Origin: Paraplanobispora siamensis | GTDB lineage: Bacteria > Actinomycetota > Actinomycetes > Streptosporangiales > Streptosporangiaceae | Length of the DNA: 64,000 nucleotides | Direction: 5' to 3' | Assembly (NCBI RefSeq): GCF_016863175.1 | Contig: NZ_BOOJ01000055.1 | Span: 78,555-142,554, forward strand | Shown here: positions 1 to 7,495 of the stretch, one piece after another | How positions within the stretch are numbered: position 1 is the first letter of the stretch | Layout: every line of letters begins with the position of its first letter | Translations under genes and position numbers: made by a program | Notes under the pieces: generated by a model | The model's input: the letters and a program-made list of their open reading frames with translations, nothing else | Databases searched by the model: none | What the model was told of the DNA's origin: nothing

Positions 1-2
1 GC

Positions 3-92
3 GACGGCTACGCCGACGAGATCCGCGTCGACCTCAACGGCGACGGCGTCTCCGACTACACCGAGTACCAGGGTCCGTTCCCGACCGCCTGA
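3..92 (+). CDS. C-terminal fragment of an unidentified protein
   Basis: The frame is open from the window edge to a TGA and encodes the last 29 residues of a protein. It contains one Asp-rich loop, DLNGDGVSDY, which has the Dx[DN]xDG spacing of EF-hand, dockerin-like or VCBS-type calcium-binding loops. Such loops are common near the C-terminus of secreted actinomycete proteins, but the fragment is too short to name a family. It ends a few bases before the convergent DUF2238 gene. Confidence 0.5.
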   Translation, partial: DGYADEIRVDLNGDGVSDYTEYQGPFPTA

Positions 93-98
93 TCCCGA

Positions 99-743
99 TC
101 AGGCTGAGCCACTCGGAGCGGGGGTCCCGAGGCGGGCGAGCTGCCGGTCGTGCAGACGGCCGAACAGCAGCAGGGAAGCGATCGCGCCGATGAGGGCGCA
201 GGCCATGTCCCACTGGGTGTCCCACTGGTCGCCCTGCACCGCCAGAAAGGCGTCGGCGGCCTCCCCCACGGCCAGCGCCGACCACCACTCCAGCATCTCG
301 AAGAACGCGCTGAAGGCCAGGCACACGCAGACCGTCAGCGGCGCCAGCCAGGCGCTGCCGCGCAGCGGCGAGGTCCGCACCAGCACCTCGCGCATCAGGA
401 TGGCGGGCACGAAGCCCTGGAACAGATGGCCGATGCGGTCATAGGGATTGCGCGACAGCTCCAGCACGTCCTGCAGCCAGTGACCCATCGGGACCCGGGC
501 GTAGGTGTAGTGCCCGCCGACGATCAGCACCAGCGCGTGCACGGCCAGCAGGCAGCACGTCAGCGAGGTCAGCGGGAAACGCCGCCAGAACACCGCCGCC
601 AGCGGCAGCCCGGCGATCACCCAGAAGACCTCCAGCACCCAGGTGAACCTGTCGTACGGCCGCAGCCCCGAGACCACCAGGGCGACGAGCACCAGCACGG
701 CCAGCACCACGGGCAACCGCCGTACGGCAGACGTACGGGTCAT
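99..743 (-). CDS. DUF2238 (YjdF-like) integral membrane protein
   Basis: This 214-residue protein has about six hydrophobic helices and the family's conserved polar loops: a NPYDRIGHLFQGF-type stretch near residue 100, EVL just after it, and FEMLEWW near residue 148. These match the DUF2238/YjdF inner-membrane family, whose biochemical role is unknown. I chose the ATG because GGGAGG lies 7 bp upstream of it; the GTG one codon earlier sits too close to that site. The length is normal for the family. It is convergent with the partial gene at the window edge and has no obvious operon partner. Confidence 0.85.
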   Translation of the reverse strand: MTRTSAVRRLPVVLAVLVLVALVVSGLRPYDRFTWVLEVFWVIAGLPLAAVFWRRFPLTSLTCCLLAVHALVLIVGGHYTYARVPMGHWLQDVLELSRNPYDRIGHLFQGFVPAILMREVLVRTSPLRGSAWLAPLTVCVCLAFSAFFEMLEWWSALAVGEAADAFLAVQGDQWDTQWDMACALIGAIASLLLFGRLHDRQLARLGTPAPSGSA

Positions 744-861
744 CACTCAACCTCCCGGACGTCGGATGACGGTACGGTACGGCACCGCGCCCGGATCATC
801 ACGGTGCCACCGCCGGGACCGGTGAGATGCCAGACTTGCCGGTGAGCATCGGAGGCGGCAG

Positions 862-1221
862 GTGATCGGCAAAGAACCTCGGCGGTTCGCGCCGGGACGG
901 GCGTGGCGCCGCCGGTCGGCGCTCGTTCCGGTCGTCACCTCGGTCGTCGCCCTGATCGTCACCTCGGTCGTCGCCCTGGTCGTCGCCTCGGTCTTCGCGG
1001 TCGCCGTGCACCTGACCGGCCGCGACGGCGCGGAGGAGGTGAGCCGGCCCGCCGCCACGCCGGCGGAGGAGTCCGACCCGCCGGACGCCCTGATCACCGA
1101 CAGGGAGCAGGTCATCGATCTCGCCACCCTCGGCCCGGACTCCCCGCCGGAGCACAGGGAGTTCCTCGAGGACCTCCGCCGGAACGGCCTCCTGGAGGAG
1201 GGGCCGCCGAGCGGGGAATGA
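862..1221 (+). CDS. Small single-TM hypothetical protein
   Basis: This 119-residue protein has a basic N-terminus, one long Val/Ala-rich membrane helix (about residues 22-50) and a charged Pro/Glu-rich tail. A GGAGGC site 6 bp before the GTG supports the start. The helix is built from an 8-residue repeat (VTSVVALI, VTSVVALV, VASVFAVA) encoded by a 24-bp direct repeat, so it has probably grown by tandem duplication. No family was recognised. With the N-terminus in the cytoplasm, the acidic tail would lie outside the cell. Function unknown. Confidence 0.6.
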   Translation: MIGKEPRRFAPGRAWRRRSALVPVVTSVVALIVTSVVALVVASVFAVAVHLTGRDGAEEVSRPAATPAEESDPPDALITDREQVIDLATLGPDSPPEHREFLEDLRRNGLLEEGPPSGE

Positions 1222-1294
1222 CCACGCCGCCGGGTGCGGGGATCGGGCTCGTTAGAATCCCAATCCCCGAATCTGGCTCGCTTTGGAGGCCGGC

Positions 1295-1687
1295 ATGCCG
1301 GACGTCATCGACAGTTTCTACACCGCCGCCCAGCAGGGGGACGGTGCCGGGATCCTGGCCCTGCTCCATCCGGAGTTCGAGGCGCACACCGCGCCCGGCC
1401 TGCCGTGCGGGGCCGGTGGCGTGTTCCACGGGCCGCGCGAGACGCTCACCCGCGTCTGGGGCGCGATCTTCGCCGAGTACGACACGGCACCGTACGCCGA
1501 GAGCCGGCACGAGACCACGGACGGGACGACCGTCGTCACCGGAAAGTACCGCGGTACGGCGCGGGCCAGCGGGCGCGCCTACGAAGCCGAGTTCGTCCAC
1601 CTGTGGCGGGTCACCGACGGCCGGATCTCCTGGCTGCACCAGTACACCGACACGGCGCGCTGGCACGAGGCCCTGACCGGCCGGTGA
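1295..1687 (+). CDS. SnoaL-like / NTF2-fold protein
   Basis: This 130-residue protein has the pattern of the SnoaL-like NTF2 fold: an N-terminal helix (IDSFYTAAQQGD), then LLHPEFEAH, then a C-terminal sheet ending FVHLWRVTDGRISWLHQYTDT. Members are small polyketide cyclases, isomerases or orphan stress proteins, and the substrate cannot be told here. An upstream in-frame TTG exists, but GGAG lies 6 bp before the ATG, so that ATG is the better start. Two further NTF2-fold proteins occur in the window (at 8.5 and 11.9 kb). Confidence 0.75.
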   Translation: MPDVIDSFYTAAQQGDGAGILALLHPEFEAHTAPGLPCGAGGVFHGPRETLTRVWGAIFAEYDTAPYAESRHETTDGTTVVTGKYRGTARASGRAYEAEFVHLWRVTDGRISWLHQYTDTARWHEALTGR

Positions 1688-1766
1688 GCCGGTCCCGGCC
1701 GTCTTGAGCCCCCCGGCGCCGGACTCGGTGGAGCGGACGGTCCTCCTCCGTGCGATCGTTGCCTCG

Positions 1767-1817
1767 TTCCCCCGGCACACCAGTTTCCCCGGCACACCAG
1801 CTTCCCCGGCACACCAG
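1767..1817 (+). repeat. Three tandem 17-bp repeats upstream of an SDR gene
   Basis: Three consecutive copies of a 17-bp unit (core CCCCGGCACACCAG) end at the AGGAGG ribosome site of the next gene, so the third copy donates the first bases of that site. The copies differ at one or two leading bases. They are non-coding and look like slippage products. Confidence 0.8.
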
Positions 1818-1825
1818 GAGGTTCC

Positions 1826-2587
1826 ATGACCCAGCAGGAATCCCGTACCGCCGTCGTCACCGGCGCGGCGCGGGGCATCGGCGCCGCGACCGCCAGGCGG
1901 CTGGCCGGTGACGGCTTCGCCGTGGCCGTCCTCGACCTGAACGCCGACGCCTGCGCGCCGGTCGTCGAGGAGATCGTCTCCGCGGGCGGGCGGGCCCTGG
2001 CCGTCGGCGCGGACGTCTCCGACGAGCAGTCCGTGGCCGAGGCGGTGGCGCGCGTGGCGGGCGAGCTCGGCGCGCCGACCGTGCTGGTCAACAACGCCGG
2101 CATCATCCGCGACAACCTGCTGTTCAAGATGAGCACCGACGACTGGGACGCGGTCATGGGGGTGCACCTGCGCGGGGCGTTCCTGATGAGCCGGGCCGTC
2201 CAGAAGTTCATGACCGAGGCCCGCTGGGGCCGGATCGTCAACCTGTCCAGCACCTCGGCGCTGGGCAACCGCGGCCAGGCCAACTACGCGGCCGCCAAGG
2301 CGGGCCTGCAGGGCTTCACCAAGACCCTCGCCCTGGAACTGGGCAAGTTCGGCGTCACCGTCAACGCCATCGCCCCCGGCTTCATCGAGACCGAGATGAC
2401 CGCGGCCACCGCCGAGCGCCTGGGCGTGCCGTTCGAGGACTTCAAGGCCGCCGCCGCCGCCCAGATCCCGGTGCAGCGGACCGGCCGTCCCGAGGACATC
2501 GCGCACACCGTGTCGTTCTTCGTCAGCGAGGGCGCCGGGTTCGTCTCCGGCCAGGTCATCTACGTGGCCGGAGGCCCGCGCGCCTGA
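1826..2587 (+). CDS. SDR-family 3-oxoacyl-ACP reductase-like oxidoreductase
   Basis: This is a 253-residue classical short-chain dehydrogenase/reductase. It has the NAD(P)-binding TGAARGIG at 12-19, NNAG at 89-92, catalytic Ser near 141 and YAAAK (Tyr154, Lys158). A C-terminal FIETEMT segment and length fit FabG-type reductases, which reduce 3-oxoacyl thioesters, but many single-gene actinomycete homologues act on other ketones. The start has AGGAGG 6 bp upstream. It stands alone between the tandem repeat and the LacI gene, so a fatty-acid synthesis role is not supported by context. Confidence 0.85.
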   Translation: MTQQESRTAVVTGAARGIGAATARRLAGDGFAVAVLDLNADACAPVVEEIVSAGGRALAVGADVSDEQSVAEAVARVAGELGAPTVLVNNAGIIRDNLLFKMSTDDWDAVMGVHLRGAFLMSRAVQKFMTEARWGRIVNLSSTSALGNRGQANYAAAKAGLQGFTKTLALELGKFGVTVNAIAPGFIETEMTAATAERLGVPFEDFKAAAAAQIPVQRTGRPEDIAHTVSFFVSEGAGFVSGQVIYVAGGPRA

Positions 2588-2671
2588 CCGGGACCCCTGG
2601 TCGCGTTCTCCCGCGCCCGGTCCGCCGTGACCGGGCGCGGAAAGCGCATCCTCCCGAACGCCGAGCCGGCA

Positions 2672-2724
2672 TTGGACGCGATCTCCGGGCGTTGGCTACA
2701 CTCGTGTTAATCGATTAACACGAG
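2672..2724 (+). promoter_or_regulatory. Promoter with perfect 24-bp LacI-type operator
   Basis: TTGGAC (2672) and TACACT (2697), 19 bp apart, form a sigma-70-like promoter. The palindrome at 2701-2724 is perfect over 24 bp, with half-site CTCGTGTTAATC and a central CG step as in LacI/GalR operators. It begins inside the -10 box, covers the likely start point and lies 8 bp before the LacI-family start codon. Autorepression is the simplest reading. Confidence 0.75.
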
Positions 2725-2732
2725 GGATCACC

Positions 2733-3785
2733 ATGAGCGAGCAGCCGACCCTCAAGTCGGTGGCCGCGGCGGCGGGCGTCTCCACGGCCGCGGTGTCCTA
2801 CGCCTTCAACCGGCCGGACCGCCTGTCCACCCGGGTGCGGGAGCACATCCTCGCCGTCGCCCGCGAGCTGGGATACCCGGGGCCGGACGCGGCGGCGCGC
2901 TCGCTGCGGACGCGCCGGGCCGGCGCCATCGGCGTCATCTTCACCGTCGGCCTGTCCTACGCCTTCTCCGACCCGTACGTGCTGGCCATGCTCAGCGGCC
3001 TGACCGAGGTCACCGAGCGGACCCGGACCGGTCTCGTGCTGATCCCATTCGACCTGACCACGACCGGCCTCGGCGAGGACGAGGTACGGCACTCGCTGGA
3101 CGCGGTGCACCGGGCCGTCATCGACGGCGCCGTCGCGGACGGCCTCCCCGACGACCACCCGGCCGTGCTGGCGCTGGCGGCCAGGAAGATCCCGCTCGTA
3201 CGGTCGTCGGAGACCGCCTCCGGGCGGTGCGTGGTCATCGACGACCGGGAGGCGGGCCGGGAGATCGGCCGGCACCTGGCCGCCCTGGGCCACCGGGACG
3301 TCGCCATGGTGGTGGCCTACCCGGAGCCGCCGGGCGTGGCGGTGCCCGTCGTGGACGAAGCCGCGCTGTATCCGTACTCCCGGCTGCGGCTGGCCGGGGT
3401 CCGGGAGGGGCTGGGCCCGCACGCCCGGGTGCGGGTGGTCAGCGCCGGCCGCAACGCCCAGGAGTCCGGACGGGTCGCCGCGGCCTCGGCCCTCGGCGGC
3501 CCCGACGTCCCCTCGGCCGTCGCCGCCGACAGCGACGTGCTGGCCGCCGGTGTGCTCGACGCGGTACGGCTGCGCGGGCTCGAACCGGGGCGCGACGTCT
3601 CGGTCACCGGGTTCGACGACGTGCCGGCGGCCGAGCCCGCCGGACTCACCACGATCCGCCAGCCGATCCGGGACAGGGGCAGGCTGATGGGCCGCATGCT
3701 CCTCGATCCCGGGTTCACCGCACGGCGGGTGGTGCTGCCCGCCGAGCTCGTCGTGCGCTCCAGCACGGGACCCGCACCCCGATGA
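2733..3785 (+). CDS. LacI-family transcriptional regulator
   Basis: This 350-residue protein has an N-terminal LacI helix-turn-helix (LKSVAAAAGVSTAAVSYAFN, about 7-26) and a periplasmic-binding-protein-like effector domain ending in the typical DVSVTGFDDVPAAEPAGLTT segment. Family members release DNA on binding a small ligand, usually a sugar or nucleoside; the ligand here is unknown. The perfect palindrome in its own promoter is very likely its operator. The arylamine N-acetyltransferase starts 70 bp downstream on the same strand and is probably co-transcribed, which hints at an aromatic or drug-like signal rather than a sugar. Confidence 0.9.
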   Translation: MSEQPTLKSVAAAAGVSTAAVSYAFNRPDRLSTRVREHILAVARELGYPGPDAAARSLRTRRAGAIGVIFTVGLSYAFSDPYVLAMLSGLTEVTERTRTGLVLIPFDLTTTGLGEDEVRHSLDAVHRAVIDGAVADGLPDDHPAVLALAARKIPLVRSSETASGRCVVIDDREAGREIGRHLAALGHRDVAMVVAYPEPPGVAVPVVDEAALYPYSRLRLAGVREGLGPHARVRVVSAGRNAQESGRVAAASALGGPDVPSAVAADSDVLAAGVLDAVRLRGLEPGRDVSVTGFDDVPAAEPAGLTTIRQPIRDRGRLMGRMLLDPGFTARRVVLPAELVVRSSTGPAPR

Positions 3786-3855
3786 CCGTCCCCCGCCCGC
3801 CACATCCTTCAGAACCCCTCAGAAAGGTCCACACCCTCAGGAAAGGACATCCGGC

Positions 3856-4755
3856 ATGCCGAACGATCTTCTGACCGATCCCGCGGACCAGGCCCGGCCC
3901 GACACCGGCGAATGGCGCACCGACCGGCTCGACCTCGACGCCTACCTGCGGCGCGTCGGCCATACGGGCCCGCTCGCGCCCGACGAGGAGACCCTGACCG
4001 CGCTGCACCGGGCGCACCTGGCCGCCATCCCGTTCGAGAACCTGGACGTCATGCTGGGCCGGGGCGTCTCGGTCGACCTCGACGACGTCCAGGCCAAGCT
4101 GGTCGCCCGCGGCCGGGGCGGCTACTGCTACGAGCACGGGGTCCTGTTCGGCGCCGTCCTGTCGCGGATCGGCTTCTGGGTGGACCGGATCCTGGCCCGC
4201 ACCGGCGACCCGGCGGAGCAGCCGCGGCCGCGCTCGCACATGGTGCTGCTCGTCGGCGCCGGTGAGCGGCGATGGCTCGCCGACGTCGGGTTCGGCTCGG
4301 GCCTCCTGGCTCCGCTCCCCCTGGCCGCCGCCGGCCCGCGACGGCAGGGGGCCTGGCAGTACGAACTGGTCCGGGGCCGGGACGGGGCCTGGCGGCTGCG
4401 GGAGCACGACGGCCAGCGCTGGGCCGCGATCCAGACCTTCACCGAGGAGCCCCAGTACCTCGTGGACGTCGAGGTCGCCAACTACAACACCGCGACGAAC
4501 CCGCACTCGCCGTTCGTCCAGCGGCCCATCGTCGTGCGCAAGGACGACACGTCGGTACGGCGGCTCCTCGGCCGCGAGTTCAGCGTCGAGCGGCCCGGCC
4601 ACCCGGTGGTGCAGCGAACGCTGACCGACGACGAGTTCGCCGACAGGCTGCGCGCCGAGTTCGGCGCGGCCCTGTCGCCCGGGGAGATCGCGGCGCTCGT
4701 CGCCACGCTCCCTCCCGCCGACGGCCTGCCGGCCGCCCCGCACGGGAGTGGGTGA
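3856..4755 (+). CDS. nat: Arylamine N-acetyltransferase
   Basis: This 299-residue cytosolic enzyme transfers acetyl from acetyl-CoA to aromatic amines and hydrazines. The catalytic triad is visible: Cys91 in RGGYCYEHG, His128 in RSHMVL and Asp143 in DVGFG. The start of the fold, IPFENLDVMLGRG at 58-70, is also typical. Length is slightly above the roughly 280 residues usual for the family because of an N-terminal extension. It follows the LacI-family gene and probably shares its operator-controlled promoter. Related NATs acetylate arylamine intermediates or detoxify xenobiotics; the substrate is not evident. Confidence 0.9.
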   Translation: MPNDLLTDPADQARPDTGEWRTDRLDLDAYLRRVGHTGPLAPDEETLTALHRAHLAAIPFENLDVMLGRGVSVDLDDVQAKLVARGRGGYCYEHGVLFGAVLSRIGFWVDRILARTGDPAEQPRPRSHMVLLVGAGERRWLADVGFGSGLLAPLPLAAAGPRRQGAWQYELVRGRDGAWRLREHDGQRWAAIQTFTEEPQYLVDVEVANYNTATNPHSPFVQRPIVVRKDDTSVRRLLGREFSVERPGHPVVQRTLTDDEFADRLRAEFGAALSPGEIAALVATLPPADGLPAAPHGSG

Positions 4756-4802
4756 CGGGGCTGCTGTTGACCCCGTGAGCGGTCATCGCACAGACCACGA
4801 CA

Positions 4803-4826
4803 CAACCGGACGGTTGCGTCCGGTTG
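4803..4826 (+). promoter_or_regulatory. TetR-type operator, copy 1
   Basis: A perfect inverted repeat, CAACCGGAC-N6-GTCCGGTTG. The same two 9-bp arms with the same 6-bp spacing recur at 6122-6145 between the TetR regulator and its divergent SDR gene. This copy precedes the FAD-dehydrogenase remnant and ends where that remnant begins. Confidence 0.75.
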
Positions 4827-5471
4827 AGGGGAGGGCAGCCCCGCGCCGGCGTCCGGGACTCCGCCGAGGAGGCCCTGCGGTACATGGACGAGGTCATCGG
4901 CGACGTCGGACCGGCCTCCTCGCCCGAGCACAGGAGGGCCTTCGTCCACACCGTCCCCGAGGTCGTGGCCTTCCTCGGCCGCCGCGGCGTCCGGTGGCGA
5001 GGTCCCCCGGCTATCCCGACTACTACCCGGACCGCCCGGGCGGCAAGGTGGGCCGCCCGATCGAGGTCGCGCCGTTCGACGCCAGGCGGCTCGGCGACTG
5101 GTACGCCACCAAGCGCGCCGAGGAGAGCGGCATCCCGGGCCGCTCCTCCGCTCCCGAGGGCGACCTGGGCACGGCCATCGAGCGACGTCGCCGGCCCGAT
5201 GTGGCTGATCAGCGACGCCAGGCACGCGCGGCGCTATCTCAACACCGCCCACCTCGGCCGCAAGAAGGAGTGGGTGCGCGCGGGCCTGCTCGCCGAGGCC
5301 CCCTCCCCGCACGGGCTGGCGGAGGAGATCGGCGTCGAGCCGGGGCGGCTGGCGGCCACCGTGGAGCGGTTCAACGGCTTCGCCCGCACCGGCGTCGACG
5401 AGGACTTCGGCCGCGGCCGTACCGTCTACGACTTCGGCTATCGCGCCGCGCGGCACGCCGCGGCCCGGTGA
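4824..5471 (+). pseudogene. Decayed FAD-binding (3-ketosteroid dehydrogenase-like) oxidoreductase
   Basis: Three blocks of one protein family occur in changing frames: SAEEALRYMDEVIGDVG (from about 4860), then GYPDYYPDRPGGKVGRPIE in a second frame (5010-5190), then GPMWLISDARHARRY through RTVYDFGYRAA back in the first frame (5190-5460). Order and content fit FAD-binding dehydrogenases of the fumarate reductase/KstD type. The N-terminal FAD-binding GxGxxG motif, a middle section and the C-terminal end are missing, and at least two frameshifts are present, so it cannot be functional. The intact operator in front shows it once belonged to the TetR/SDR regulon beside it. Confidence 0.7.
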
Positions 5472-5549
5472 GCGAAGACGACGGCGCGGGACGGGATCCG
5501 GCCGCGGGATGACCCCGGCCGGCCTCCCGTCAGGACCGGGAGAGCGGGA

Positions 5550-6107
5550 TCAGGCCTCGATCCCGTGGCGGAGCAGCCTCCACATCCGCCCGGTGGTCTC
5601 GGTGCGCTCGGACGCCGGAAGGTTGGACAGCAGGACGGCCACCATGCCGACGGCCAGGACCAGGTCGTCGGCCGTGATGTCCGGGCGGACGCGGCCGGTG
5701 CGCCGGGCCTCGGGGAGCACGCTCTCCAGCACCCGCGCCACCCGGTCGCGCACCTCGACGATGCGGGGGTCGGGGCGCGGGGGCACGCTGACCATGGTGA
5801 TGAACGCGGTCGAGGCGACGGTCTGCTCGGTGATCAGGTTCAGCACGTCGTCGAGCGTGGTGCCGGGCCTGGCCGCCAGCGCCTCCAGGTCGGCGACGCT
5901 GTCCTCGAACACCGCCAGCGCCAGGCTGACCCGGTCGGGGAAGTGCCGGTAGAGGCTGCCCTGCCCCACCCCGGCCGCCCGCGCGACCTCGGTGAGCGGG
6001 GCGTTGTATCCGGCCGTGGCGAAGGCCTCACGGGCCGCCGTGATCAGTGCCGCCCGGTTCTCCGCCGCGGCACGCGGTCCTCTGTTGGGTCGACGCACGG
6101 CAGTCAC
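5550..6107 (-). CDS. TetR/AcrR-family repressor
   Basis: This 185-residue protein has the N-terminal TetR DNA-binding domain, with the recognition region LTEVARAAGVGQGSLYRHFPD at about 38-58, and a divergent ligand-binding C-terminus. It is divergent from the SDR gene, and the shared intergenic region carries an inverted repeat that is also found before the decayed FAD dehydrogenase. It therefore most likely represses itself, the SDR and, formerly, the dehydrogenase. The start is a GTG; no strong ribosome site is visible before it. The natural ligand is unknown; a steroid or fatty-acid-like ligand would suit the neighbours. Confidence 0.9.
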   Translation of the reverse strand: MTAVRRPNRGPRAAAENRAALITAAREAFATAGYNAPLTEVARAAGVGQGSLYRHFPDRVSLALAVFEDSVADLEALAARPGTTLDDVLNLITEQTVASTAFITMVSVPPRPDPRIVEVRDRVARVLESVLPEARRTGRVRPDITADDLVLAVGMVAVLLSNLPASERTETTGRMWRLLRHGIEA

Positions 6108-6121
6108 AGCGGCTATGTTAA

Positions 6122-6145
6122 CAACCGGACGTTATCGTCCGGTTG
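6122..6145 (+). promoter_or_regulatory. TetR-type operator, copy 2
   Basis: CAACCGGAC-N6-GTCCGGTTG lies in the 77-bp gap between the divergent TetR and SDR genes, 15 bp from the TetR start and about 40 bp from the SDR start. Arms and spacing are identical to the copy at 4803. This placement suits control of both genes by one bound dimer pair. Confidence 0.8.
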
Positions 6146-6184
6146 CCCGGCGGGCGGCAGCGCCCCGACCGAAAGGATCACTTC

Positions 6185-6934
6185 GTGACCTCCTTCGACA
6201 CCAAGGTCTGCCTCGTCACCGGCGCGGGCTCGGGCATCGGCCGGGCGATGGCCCTGGCCTTCGCCAAGGCCGGCGCCCGCGTCGTGGTCTGCGACATCGA
6301 CGCCGGCAGCGCCGGGCGCACCGCCGCCGAGATCGGGGACGCGGCCGTCGCCGCCGCCGCGGACGTCTCCGACGAGGCGTCGGTGGCCGCGCTGGCGGAG
6401 ACCGCGATCGAGGCCTGCGGCCGCGTCGACGTGCTGTGCAACAACGCCGGGATCATGGACACCATGGCGCTGCCCGCCGACATCACCGTCGAGCAGTGGG
6501 AGCGGGTGCTGCGCGTCAACCTGACCGGCACCTTCCTGGTCACCCACGCGGTGCTGCCGCACATGCTCAGCCAGGGCGGCGGCGCGATCGTCAACACCGC
6601 CTCCGAGGCCGGCATCCGCGGCGGCGCGGCCGGGGCCGCCTACACCGCTTCCAAGCACGGCGTGGTCGGCCTGACCAAGAGCGTGGCCTGGGCGTACGCC
6701 AAGGACGGCATCCGCTGCAACGCCATCCTGCCCGGCCCGACCATGACCAACATCGCCGACGGCACCGCCTTCGACCCGGCCGGCGCCGCCCGGCTGGGTC
6801 CGGTGCTCGCCCTCGGCGAGCGCCTGGCCCAGCCCGAGCAGATGGCCGAGGCCGCCCTCTTCCTCGCCTCCGACGCCGCCTCCTTCGTCAACGGCGCCAT
6901 CGTGCCTGTGGACGGCGGCTGGTCGGCGGCCTGA
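6185..6934 (+). CDS. SDR-family NAD(P)-dependent oxidoreductase
   Basis: This 249-residue classical SDR has TGAGSGIG at 12-19, NNAG at 86-89, catalytic Ser140 and YTASK (Tyr153, Lys157). The Asp-rich end of the second strand (VVCDIDA, about 35-40) favours NAD(H) over NADP(H). I chose the GTG because AAAGGA lies about 7 bp upstream; the longer frame would begin inside the operator. Control by the divergent TetR regulator is likely. The pairing with a KstD-like remnant points to oxidation of a hydroxysteroid or similar alicyclic alcohol, but this is only contextual. Confidence 0.85.
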   Translation: MTSFDTKVCLVTGAGSGIGRAMALAFAKAGARVVVCDIDAGSAGRTAAEIGDAAVAAAADVSDEASVAALAETAIEACGRVDVLCNNAGIMDTMALPADITVEQWERVLRVNLTGTFLVTHAVLPHMLSQGGGAIVNTASEAGIRGGAAGAAYTASKHGVVGLTKSVAWAYAKDGIRCNAILPGPTMTNIADGTAFDPAGAARLGPVLALGERLAQPEQMAEAALFLASDAASFVNGAIVPVDGGWSAA

Positions 6935-6939
6935 CGACC

Positions 6940-6958
6940 GGCCGGTGGCTCACCGGCC
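6940..6958. terminator. Hairpin between convergent SDR and bL31 genes
   Basis: GGCCGGTG and CACCGGCC form an 8-bp stem around a 3-base loop just after the SDR stop codon. There is no T-tract, so this is a candidate only. Confidence 0.4.
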
Positions 6959-6990
6959 CGACGACCGGCCGCGCGCACCGGCGCCGGGGC

Positions 6991-7242
6991 CTACCGGCCC
7001 GCCCGGCCGTACCGCTGCTTGAAGCGCTCGACGCGGCCGGCGCTGTCGAGCACCCTGTTGCGGCCGGTGTAGAAGGGGTGGCTCGCCGAGGAGACGTCGA
7101 CGTCGACCACCGGATAGACGGCTCCGTCCCCCCACTCGACCGTCTTGGCGCTGCCGATCGTCGAGCGGGTGAGGAAGGCGGTGCCCGCGCTCGGGTCGCG
7201 GAACACCACGGGACGGTAGTCGGGGTGGATGCCCTTCTTCAT
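6991..7242 (-). CDS. rpmE: 50S ribosomal protein bL31, zinc-independent (type B)
   Basis: This 83-residue protein begins [16 protein letters not shown] and has the [21 protein letters not shown] core of bL31 type B. It contains no cysteine, so it cannot bind the Zn of the standard form. In actinomycetes such paralogues replace the Zn-containing copies when zinc is scarce, which frees zinc, and they are repressed by Zur. It starts 4 bp after the bL33 gene and is clearly co-transcribed with it. Confidence 0.95.
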   Translation of the reverse strand: MKKGIHPDYRPVVFRDPSAGTAFLTRSTIGSAKTVEWGDGAVYPVVDVDVSSASHPFYTGRNRVLDSAGRVERFKQRYGRAGR

Positions 7243-7246
7243 GGGG

Positions 7247-7411
7247 TCATCGCTCCTCTCGGAACGGCACGTGCAGGCGGATGATCGGGTCGTACTTGCT
7301 GAGGGTGAGCCGGTCCGGAGTGGTGCGCCGGTTCTTCCTCGTCACATAGGAGTAGCCGGTGCCCGCGCTCGACCTGAGCTTGATCACGGGCCGGAGTTCG
7401 TTTCTCGCCAT
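7247..7411 (-). CDS. rpmG: 50S ribosomal protein bL33, zinc-independent
   Basis: This 54-residue protein ([20 protein letters not shown] and onward, ending HVPFREER) is a typical bL33 without the CxxC pairs of the Zn-binding form. AGAGGA lies about 6 bp before the ATG; the longer frame would add an unrelated N-terminus. It is the first gene of a two-gene unit with bL31, and a Zur-like box lies 37 bp upstream of the start. It would serve the ribosome under zinc starvation. Confidence 0.95.
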   Translation of the reverse strand: MARNELRPVIKLRSSAGTGYSYVTRKNRRTTPDRLTLSKYDPIIRLHVPFREER

Positions 7412-7447
7412 CGGATTCCTCTCGAGTCGGCAGACCGCACAACACGG

Positions 7448-7462
7448 TGGCAATGGTTTTCA
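7448..7462 (-). promoter_or_regulatory. Candidate Zur box before bL33-bL31
   Basis: On the minus strand the 15-mer TGAAAACCATTGCCA matches 11 of 15 positions of the actinobacterial Zur consensus as I recall it (TGAAAATGATTTTCA). It lies 37 bp before the bL33 start, between it and the LysR stop codon. Confidence 0.55.
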
Positions 7463-7495
7463 TTCCATGCCCGAGACCCTCCGGACCGCACGGCC

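Noticed and set aside
4748..5512. A single 254-codon ORF over the FAD-dehydrogenase region
   Set aside because: Only its middle third matches the family; the flanking thirds match in another frame, so it is a pseudogene rather than a new protein.
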